From positions 1-64,000 of the forward strand of contig CAYFTL010000001.1 in assembly GCA_964346145.1 (NCBI GenBank): DNA of 64,000 nt, given 5' to 3'. Below are positions 22,916 through 30,900 of this stretch, piece by piece. A program made the translations under genes and the position numbers. Every line of letters begins with the position of its first letter. Positions within the stretch are counted from its first letter, which is position 1. Below the pieces are notes generated by a model that did not search any database, was not told the origin of the DNA, and saw nothing but the letters and a program-made list of their open reading frames with translations. The DNA is from CAYFTL01 sp964346145. Its GTDB lineage: Bacteria; Bacillota; Clostridia; Christensenellales; Aristaeellaceae.

Positions 22916-25378
22916 TCATACAACCGTTTCGGTTTTGGGCTGGATCGCTCCCACCGTATTGAATGTTAATTTGCCATTCGCAACGCCAACCTGCACTTTT
23001 TGACCGAGCTGAATATTACCGTTTAGAATTTCTTCACTCAGCGAATCCTCCACCATGCGCTGGATCGTCCTGCGCAGCGGACGCGCGCCATATGTTGGAT
23101 CGAATCCTGCCTTGGCCAACATATCTACCGCCTCCGGCGACACTTCCAGCTCAATACCGCGCTCTTTTAAGCGATTGGCAATTTGTTTGACCATAAGCAA
23201 GGCAATTTTATCGATATCTTGCTGATCCAAAGAGTGAAAAACAATGATCTCATCCAAGCGGTTCAAGAATTCAGGACGGAAAATCTGTTTGACATCTTCC
23301 ATGATGTTTTCTTTCATGTTGTCATAATCCGCTTGATCGGAAGCTTTGCTGCCAAAGCCCATGCTCCGCTGCTTTTTAAGGGTATGGGCGCCGGCATTAG
23401 AGGTCATAACGATCACTGTGTTTTTAAAGTCTACCACACGCCCCTGGCCATCGGTCAGCCTACCGTCTTCCAGAATTTGCAGCAACACGTTAAACACATC
23501 CGGGTGGGCCTTTTCCACTTCGTCAAACAGCAAAATAGCATAGGGCTTTCTGCGCACCCTTTCGGTGAGCTGCCCACCTTCATCGTACCCGACGTATCCG
23601 GGAGGAGAACCGATCAATCTGGACACCGAGTGTTTTTCCATGTATTCAGACATGTCGATGCGGATCATACTATCATCATCGCCAAACAAAGCTTCACCCA
23701 AAGCTTTGCACAGTTCGGTTTTCCCTACGCCGGTAGGCCCGAGAAAGATAAACGAACCGATCGGACGGCGCGGATCCTTCAACCCTGCGCGAGCGCGGCG
23801 TATGGCGCGCGCCACAGCGTCCACCGCTTCATCCTGGCCGATTACGCGTTGGTGCAAAGTCTGTTCCAGGTTGAGCAAGCGCTCCGCTTCGTCTTGGGTC
23901 ATTTGCGTAACCGGGATGCCGGTCCAGCTGGACACAATTTGGGCCACTTCTGGTTCGCCGACAGTTTCAACTTTTTTGTCCCGATTTTCAGTCCACTGCT
24001 GACGGCTGGCGGCAATTTCGTTTTGCAACTGCCGCTTTTTATCGCGAAGCTGGGCGGCCTTTTCAAAATCTTCATGGGCAACCGCTTCTTCGGTTTCTTT
24101 GTTCAAAGCCTCTAGCCGGGCTTCCTGTTCCTTCATGTCGGGCGGCGCGGTCACCGATAAAATCTTTACTCTGGAGGCCGCTTCATCAATTAAATCGATG
24201 GCCTTGTCAGGCAGGAAGCGATCGGATATATATCGATCGGACAGGTTTACTGCCGCTTCGATCGCCTCGTCGGTTATTTGCACCTTGTGGTGAGCCTCAT
24301 AGCGATCCCGCAAACCCTTTAGGATTTGAATCGCTTCGTCCTTGGTGGGTTCGCCTACCATCACCGATTGGAAACGGCGTTCTAGGGCCGCATCCTTTTC
24401 GATGTGCTTTCGGTATTCGTCCAGAGTGGTTGCGCCGATGCATTGCAGCTCTCCCCTGGCCAACATAGGCTTTAAGATGTTGGCGGCGTCCAGTGCGCCT
24501 TCCGCTGCGCCGGCACCGACCAGCGTGTGCAGCTCGTCGATAAACAAGATTACATCGCCGCTGTTTTTAACCTCTTCCAACACAGCCTTGATGCGCTCTT
24601 CAAATTCTCCGCGGTATTTTGCACCCGCCAGCATGCTCGCCAGATCCAACGCCATTACCCGCTTGCCTTTAACGGTTTCGGGGATATTGCCCTCGGCAAT
24701 CAGCTGCGCCAAACCTTCGGCAATGGCCGATTTACCGACGCCGGGCTCGCCGATCAGCACCGGGTTATTTTTGGTACGCCTGCTCAATATTTGAACCACG
24801 CGTTCGATTTCCTTGCTCCTGCCGATTACCGGATCCACTTCGTTGTTTGCAACGGCCTTGCTCAAATCGCGAGCGTATTGATCCAAGGTGGGCGTTTCGC
24901 TATTGCCCGATGCCGAGCCCTGGCCGTTTCTTTGAGCGCCACCTTCTTCATTGTTGGAAAGCGCGCGGATTAAGTTTTCCCTGGTCTGGTTCAAATCGAT
25001 CCCCATCTTCAGCAGCAAATGAGCCGCTACGCCTTCCCTTTCATCCATCAGCGCGAGCAGCAGGTGCTCGGTGCCCACATAGTTGTGACCCAAAGCCATC
25101 GCTTCGCGCGCGCTTTGTTCCAAAACCTTCTTGGTGCGTGGCGTGTAGCTCATGGAGCGCGGCGTTTCATCCCCGCGTCCGACCAAGTTGATGACCTCGT
25201 TACGCACTTGATCCACACTAAAGCCGGGAAGAACTTTGTTTTCTCCCTCCAGACTATCCAAAATGCCCAATAAAAGATGCTCGGTGCCCACGTAGGAGCG
25301 TCCCATTTGCGCCGCCTCACTCTGCGCTGCCATCAGCGCTTTTTGAGCGCGTTCTGTGAATTTCGAAAAAAATGCCAT
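22916..25378 (-). CDS. clpC: AAA+ unfoldase ClpC
   Basis: An 820-residue Hsp100 unfoldase that feeds substrates, including McsB-phosphoarginylated proteins, to ClpP. It has the double Clp N repeat (residues 5-140, GTEHLLLGIL and GTEHLLLALM), a linker, a first AAA+ module with Walker A GEPGVGKS at 210-217, a UVR-type middle coiled coil (EDFEKAAQLRDKKRQL) that binds McsB or MecA adaptors, and a second AAA+ module with GPTGVGKTE. The C-terminal D2-small domain is complete. A GGGAGGT site precedes the ATG. Last gene of the CtsR-controlled operon. Confidence 0.98.
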   Translation of the reverse strand: MAFFSKFTERAQKALMAAQSEAAQMGRSYVGTEHLLLGILDSLEGENKVLPGFSVDQVRNEVINLVGRGDETPRSMSYTPRTKKVLEQSAREAMALGHNYVGTEHLLLALMDEREGVAAHLLLKMGIDLNQTRENLIRALSNNEEGGAQRNGQGSASGNSETPTLDQYARDLSKAVANNEVDPVIGRSKEIERVVQILSRRTKNNPVLIGEPGVGKSAIAEGLAQLIAEGNIPETVKGKRVMALDLASMLAGAKYRGEFEERIKAVLEEVKNSGDVILFIDELHTLVGAGAAEGALDAANILKPMLARGELQCIGATTLDEYRKHIEKDAALERRFQSVMVGEPTKDEAIQILKGLRDRYEAHHKVQITDEAIEAAVNLSDRYISDRFLPDKAIDLIDEAASRVKILSVTAPPDMKEQEARLEALNKETEEAVAHEDFEKAAQLRDKKRQLQNEIAASRQQWTENRDKKVETVGEPEVAQIVSSWTGIPVTQMTQDEAERLLNLEQTLHQRVIGQDEAVDAVARAIRRARAGLKDPRRPIGSFIFLGPTGVGKTELCKALGEALFGDDDSMIRIDMSEYMEKHSVSRLIGSPPGYVGYDEGGQLTERVRRKPYAILLFDEVEKAHPDVFNVLLQILEDGRLTDGQGRVVDFKNTVIVMTSNAGAHTLKKQRSMGFGSKASDQADYDNMKENIMEDVKQIFRPEFLNRLDEIIVFHSLDQQDIDKIALLMVKQIANRLKERGIELEVSPEAVDMLAKAGFDPTYGARPLRRTIQRMVEDSLSEEILNGNIQLGQKVQVGVANGKLTFNTVGAIQPKTETVV

Positions 25379-25414
25379 ATGTACCTCCCGTACTATCTAT
25401 ATATTCAAAAGTTA

Positions 25415-26443
25415 TTAGCCAATATTTAAATGTTTAATCTCGTCCCTTACCAGACGAGCGCGTTCCTGATCGCAGCGGCTGTCATCGGCATCCGGGCCAC
25501 ACAATACCCGTATTGATCCCGATTGATAATCGTCCACAATCCGATCGATCTTGGCCAAGGGAACGGCGATGTAACCCATGCTGGCGGCTACGCGCAAATC
25601 GCTCATTAGCTGCATAAACTCGCCAACGCTCAGTATGCGCGCTTGGCTTAATATGCCTATTGAGCGCATCAGCTTATCTTCAAGGGCGCATCCATTGTCC
25701 TTGCGGATTTGTTCGCGCACCTTTTCTTCGTGATCCACGACCTGCTTGGTCGCCGCAATAATCGATTTGATCATATCGGCTTCGCTGCGTCCCAAGGTGA
25801 CTTGATTGGACAGCTGATACAAATCGCCGACCGCATCGCTGCCTTCGCCGTACAACCCGCGAACCGTCAATCCCAATCGAGAAATTGCTCGCACCACGGA
25901 ACCGATCTGGCGCGTTTTGCTCAGCGCCGGCAAATGCAGCATCGTGCTCGCGCGCATGCCAGTTCCCACGTTGGTGGGGCAGCTGGTCAAATAACCCAGG
26001 TTGCTGTCAAAGGCATAAGGATGCTGCGCTTCCAGCCACCTTTCTGCCGCAAAAGCGATTTCTGCCGCTCCCTGCAAATCCATGCCTCGTTTTAAGCCTT
26101 GAATACGCAAATGATCCTCTTCATTAATCATAATGCTGAGTTCTCGGTTTCTTGACAGAAGCACAGCAGACACATTGGTGAATTTCAAAAGGTCATAACT
26201 GATCAGATGATGTTCTACCAGCTTGGATCGCTCATTTACATTCAGCGCTTCCATGCGCAACAGCTCAAAATCATGATCCAAGGTTGCGGCTATAGAGGCC
26301 TTTCCCGCTCTATTTATGGTTTCTTCAGCGAGATCCGAATTCATTTTTAAGGAGAAAGGAATATCGGCATAATTCCGAGCCAGCCGCACCCTGCTACTCA
26401 CTACAACATTGCACAAATTCGGCTGTCTAAGTTCATTGTTCAT
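25415..26443 (-). CDS. mcsB: Protein arginine kinase McsB
   Basis: A 342-residue kinase of the creatine-kinase fold that phosphorylates arginine on aggregated proteins and on CtsR, marking them for ClpCP. Seen: SSRVRLARN at about 16-24, the catalytic-loop CPTNVGTGMRAS with its cysteine, and the phosphoarginine-binding region GEGSDAVGDLYQLSNQVTLG. The ATG at 26443 follows AGAGGAGA and overlaps the end of mcsA by 11 bases, which indicates coupling with its activator. Confidence 0.97.
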   Translation of the reverse strand: MNNELRQPNLCNVVVSSRVRLARNYADIPFSLKMNSDLAEETINRAGKASIAATLDHDFELLRMEALNVNERSKLVEHHLISYDLLKFTNVSAVLLSRNRELSIMINEEDHLRIQGLKRGMDLQGAAEIAFAAERWLEAQHPYAFDSNLGYLTSCPTNVGTGMRASTMLHLPALSKTRQIGSVVRAISRLGLTVRGLYGEGSDAVGDLYQLSNQVTLGRSEADMIKSIIAATKQVVDHEEKVREQIRKDNGCALEDKLMRSIGILSQARILSVGEFMQLMSDLRVAASMGYIAVPLAKIDRIVDDYQSGSIRVLCGPDADDSRCDQERARLVRDEIKHLNIG

Positions 26444-26975
26444 GTTCAATCTCCTCTTGAGCCTCAGGCAAATCCTGGCCTTTCTCCATCAAACGGATGC
26501 GATCGCGCAGTTCCGCTGCCCGTTCATACTCTTCGGTAAGTATCGCTTGTTGCAATTCTTGTTTCAATTGGTCAAGCTTTAAAGTATCCGAAACACTTTC
26601 CTTTAAGTTTTCAGGGCCGGATCCTACGTGCTGTATGTTGCCATGCACACTTTTTAGTATTTCCTCCAAAGGGGCGGCAAAGGCGGCGTAGCAGTGCGCG
26701 CAACCCAACAAACCACTCTCCCTGAACTCTTTATAGGTGGTTCCACACTCGCTACACTTCAAAACATCGTTCGGGTCAAACTCTTGTTGCGGCGCGTAGC
26801 TACCGCTCAAAAAATTGCTCAAAAAGCCAACCAGCCCATTTAGGTTGAAATCGGTTACAGACTGTTGAACCTGATCCAAACAGCTATGACACAAATTTTT
26901 CTCTTGGACTTGACCGTCGATTACCATAGTCAATCTGACGGTTGCCGGCCTTTGTTTGCATTGATCACACATCAT
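26433..26975 (-). CDS. mcsA: McsA, zinc-binding activator of McsB
   Basis: A 180-residue protein with two zinc-finger-like pairs, CDQC/CHSC near the N-terminus and CSEC/CAHC around residue 75-90, and a C-terminal UVR motif (LTEEYERAAELRDRI) that docks to ClpC. McsA stimulates the arginine kinase McsB. The start at ATG 26975 is chosen because GAGGTGG lies six bases before it; it overlaps the ctsR stop by 11 bases, so the four genes are tightly coupled. Confidence 0.95.
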   Translation of the reverse strand: MMCDQCKQRPATVRLTMVIDGQVQEKNLCHSCLDQVQQSVTDFNLNGLVGFLSNFLSGSYAPQQEFDPNDVLKCSECGTTYKEFRESGLLGCAHCYAAFAAPLEEILKSVHGNIQHVGSGPENLKESVSDTLKLDQLKQELQQAILTEEYERAAELRDRIRLMEKGQDLPEAQEEIEHEQ

Positions 26976-27453
26976 TCTGATCCACCTCTTTTGTTTCCAC
27001 ATTGCGAAAAACCTGGCGTAGCATTGCCTTCAAAACCGATGCGCGCAATATGTTTTTCGCATTGATCGGCAAGGCAAGCGCACTTTCGCGCACGGCCGAT
27101 TGCATCAGTTTTTCTTCCCGCGCGGTAATAATTTTCCGTTCATATAGCTGAGAAACAATGGCCATCGCCACATCTTCCTCCACCGAATTGCCAACACGTT
27201 CCAGCAGCGTCTTTAGCAGAGACTGCTTGTTTGATTGTTGTACGCGGACAATTCTCACATAGCCGCCCCCGCCGCGTTTGCTTTCAATAATGTAACCATG
27301 GTCCACGCTAAATCGAGTGGCCAAAACATAATTAATTTGAGATGGTGCACATCCAAAATGCTGGGCCAGCTCATTCCTGCGCAACTCTATAAACGTTTCT
27401 TGGTCCATAAGCTCTCGGATAAAATGTGCAATCGAATCGCTGAGCTGAGCCAT
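26965..27453 (-). CDS. ctsR: Heat-shock repressor CtsR
   Basis: A 162-residue winged-helix repressor of class III heat-shock genes. The N-terminal DNA-binding domain includes IELRRNELAQHFGCAPSQINYVL. The wing ESKRGGGGYVRIV contains the tetraglycine loop that acts as protein thermometer in CtsR of other Gram-positives. The C-terminal four-helix domain binds McsB. An AAGGAGT site is eight bases before the ATG at 27453. A CtsR-box-like operator overlaps the promoter, so the operon is self-repressed. Confidence 0.96.
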   Translation of the reverse strand: MAQLSDSIAHFIRELMDQETFIELRRNELAQHFGCAPSQINYVLATRFSVDHGYIIESKRGGGGYVRIVRVQQSNKQSLLKTLLERVGNSVEEDVAMAIVSQLYERKIITAREEKLMQSAVRESALALPINAKNILRASVLKAMLRQVFRNVETKEVDQNDV

Positions 27454-27495
27454 CACAATCAACTCCTTATTACTCTTGAAATTACTCAGGACAAC

Positions 27496-27512
27496 TTTTA
27501 CCTACCTTGACT
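27496..27512 (-). promoter_or_regulatory. CtsR operator
   Basis: On the minus strand AGTCAAG-GTA-GGTAAAA, a direct heptad repeat that differs from the CtsR consensus RGTCAAA-N3-RGTCAAA by one base in each half. It lies four bases downstream of the -10 hexamer, where bound repressor would block transcription. Confidence 0.8.
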
Positions 27513-27515
27513 TTA

Positions 27516-27545
27516 ATTATATACCCACTTGCGGCTGTCTGTAAA
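27516..27545 (-). promoter_or_regulatory. Promoter of the ctsR operon
   Basis: TTTACA (27540-27545), 18-base spacer, TATAAT (27516-27521) on the minus strand, followed directly by the CtsR box. Confidence 0.75.
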
Positions 27546-27564
27546 CAATATTTGGGTTACTTTT

Positions 27565-27910
27565 TATTCTATTCTTTACAAGGCACCAAACCTTTCGATT
27601 CTTGCCAAATCCACCCAAACAAAAGCGATGCTCATCACGCAGATTGCTATAAACTCATTGCGATTAAAAATTTCAGCATGTTCCAGGCCCCCGTTTTTTC
27701 GTAGCATACCCAACACATTTTCAAGACATTCGTCTATATATGGCTCAGTATGATAATCAATCACTAATAATCCATATGCCCTGCCTCAAGCTGTTCTTTA
27801 TAATGAGCAGTACAACCGCATATATGGACATCAACTTTTGAACGATTATTAAAAGAATCGACAACGACTTTCAAGTTATTTTGCGGATTTAACTAGAATT
27901 AGAAATAAAG
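27565..27910. other. Intergenic stretch without a supported gene
   Basis: Between the ctsR promoter and the terminator of the surface-protein gene there is only a 62-codon minus-strand frame (27576-27764, GTG start, no convincing ribosome binding site). It reads like the inside or tail of a protein (YIDECLENVLGMLRKNGG, then a hydrophobic helix) but matches no family I know. It may be a gene remnant. Confidence 0.4.
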
Positions 27911-27969
27911 AATGGGTGCGGATGATATTTAGGATCGACTGTTTAATCCTAAATTCATACGCACCCATT
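27911..27969 (-). terminator. Terminator of the giant surface-protein gene
   Basis: Outer arms AATGGGTGCG (27911-27920) and CGCACCCATT (27960-27969), with the inner pairing TTTAGGAT/ATCCTAAA, form a long imperfect hairpin 20 bases after the stop codon. Confidence 0.75.
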
Positions 27970-27989
27970 TTAGCTAAGTTACTCTGTAA

Positions 27990-30900
27990 TTACAGGTTCT
28001 TCGTATGTGTCGGTGAATCTTTCTTCTTTTTGTTAACCACCACAGCTACGCTAACCAAGGATATAGCCATAAGCACTGCATAGCAAATGATTATATTGTC
28101 GTCACCTACCTTCGGCATACTACTTTCTGCTGCGGGCGTTGCGGTAGGCGCTTCTGTAGGTTTAGTCGTAGGTTCTTCTGTAGGCTCTGACGTGGGTGTA
28201 GCAGTAGGCTCAGCCGTGGGTTCTACCGTGGGCTCGGACGTGGGTGTAGCAGTAGGCTCAGCCGTGGGTTCTACCATGGGCGTTGGGGTAGGTTCAACCT
28301 TCTTTTGGTTCTTAATTATTTGATTTGTCGTTGTACCCGCCTCTACCACTACAATAACGGGTTCAGACAATTCTTCATACCCTTCGGGTGTTTTGGTTTC
28401 CGTTAACTCATATTGGCCAGGCACAAGACCCAAGACTGTAACCTCGCCATTTTCATCGGTGGTTAAGTCGCCCTGCACAGCTATACCATTCTGTGCCAAG
28501 GTAAACACGGCCCCTTCAAGCAACAGACTTTCATCCTGGGCATCCACTTTAGTTATGGTCAAACCACCGAAGGGAACGTTCTCCACTTCCTTAACCATAG
28601 GACCTACCGTGCTGACGCCAATGGTTATGGCAATGGGCGTATCGTTAGGTACATAGCCACTCAGTCCTGTTGTTTCGACCAGTTGATAGGTACCGAGGCT
28701 ATCAACAGCAAAATCTGCTTCGCCAGATTCATTGGTCGTCACTTCTGCAACTACAGCATTGTCTGCCTTACGCAGTTCAAAAACAACACCTTCAAGTAGT
28801 GCGCCGCTTACGCTATCTTTTTTCACCACTTTTATTGGATAGGCATTGGCATAGTTTATATCATAGTTGTTGTATGCATAATCAAAGCCAATGGCCTCCC
28901 CATTGTCGTCGTTTAAAACGGTGTAGTGAGCTGTTTTGATTTTTTGGCTATGTAAGGCTTTATCATCTTCTTTAATCTGGTGTGCTGTGGCTGCTTTGTT
29001 CTTTTCAAAAACAACCTGGGGAGAGGAAACCGTAACATTGGCCAGTTTTTCGGTATAAATCGCTCCGCCATCAAGGCTTGCAGTGTTTTGGGTCAACTGA
29101 ACTTCATCTTCCACCGTCAAAAGCGCTGATGAAGCTACATAGATACCACCACCATTATAGCTGCTGCTATCCACAACAGCTGTGGCACCTTTTAAAATCA
29201 CCGGTGCAGTATTGATATAAAGACTGCCGCCTTTGGAGCTGGTATTCGTTATATCTACCGTATTATTGGTAAATGATGTGTCGGCAATGGTTCCCGTATA
29301 ATCGTATCCATCCTCATCACCGTATGCCACAATCGCTCCACCCCAGCGTTCTGCTCTATTGTTTTCAAAGGTGCTACCGGTAATACCAAAACTGGTTTCC
29401 GAAAAATAGATGCCAGCTCCGTCAAAACCGGTGTTATCGGAAAACTCTGTGTTGTTGATGGTTGCAGTATGAATATAGTTAGGATTGATTTGTTTTTTGG
29501 AATTGCTCATCCACAGAGCGCCATTGCTGTTTTGAACGAAAAGCGAATCATTAATCACAGCTGAGCCGGGTACAATACCAATTCCTCCTGCATCCGGTGC
29601 GTTATTCTGCTTAACCGTAATGCGATCCGCTGTTAAGATAGCTCCTCGCATATATAAGGCGCCCCCGCTACTTGTCGCCGTGTTTTCACTAAAAGTGACA
29701 TCCGTTAACTTGGTATGAGTATCACTTAATATCGCTCCACCAAAACTTCTGTTTCCGGTGGCATTTCCTATAAAAGAGCTATTGTCAATAATCAGCCCAT
29801 CTACTTTTTGTCGTTCAACGGTAAATGCACCGGGGTTTGTGCCCGCATAAATAGCGCCACCAAAGGCTCTGTTTCCGGTAGTACTGTTTTGATTGAACTG
29901 AGAATCTTTAATGGTCAGTACCGATGTGCCGCCGGACATATAGATGGCACCGCCGTCAGCTATAGACTGGTTCCCTGTGAAATCGCCATTGGTCACATTT
30001 ACCACGCTGGTATCATCACCGTAGACAGCGCCGCCAGACGATTGTGCCGAGTTGCCGGTGAACGTTGTATCCGTAAAGGTAGCAACGATTTCTCCTGCCA
30101 AGTAAATGGCGCCACCGTTTTCACTTTGGTTATTTGTAAAAGTGGAACCCGTTACAACAGGAGCGGATGCCTGGGATACATACCTTGTATCATGGAAGAA
30201 GAACAAGGCTCCACCGGCATTGCTGGCAGCATTGCCGGTATAACGGCTGTTTTGATCCTGAAAGGCATTATAAGAATATGCATATACTGCACCGCCCTGC
30301 ACAGCCTGGTTGTTTTCAAAGGTAACGTCTTCAAGTTTAAGAGCAGTTTCAATTTGAACATAAACAGCGCCGCCCTTTAAATTGGTGGAACTATTCCCTG
30401 TAAAGCTTCCCCCAGTAATAGTTACATTAGAATAGTTTAGAGTACCAATTGCTCCACCGTTGTAATAAGCAGTGTTATTTTCGAAATTGGTACCGCCGAT
30501 TGTTAATACGCAATTATCGTGAATATATATGGCTCCGCCGTCACCATTTACATCAAGTAAATCAGCCCGATTTTCAGCAAAGTTTCCGTTTGAAATTGTA
30601 ATAACTGCATTATTATAACCGCAAATAGCGCCACCTACATCAGATATATTTTTTTCAAACAAGCTATTGGTTAAGCTTACTTGGGCATCGCTTCTAATAT
30701 CAATTGCACCACCACTATAGATGGAAGTATTGCTTTTAAAACGGCTGCCTGTATCTGTAAAGGTATTCCCTCCGGCTACATAAATAGCGCCGCCCCATTC
30801 GCTTGTATTGTTACTAAATGTATTATTGACACTGACCAGCCCGGCACCTTGATCGGCATAGATAGCGCCCCCTAAGGTTGCAACGCTGTTTTTATCAAAG

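Noticed and set aside
28087..28323. Plus-strand frame of Val/Gly/Ser repeats, and similar frames at 32200-32544
   Set aside because: Artefacts of the Pro/Thr-repeat coding sequence of the surface protein read on the other strand.
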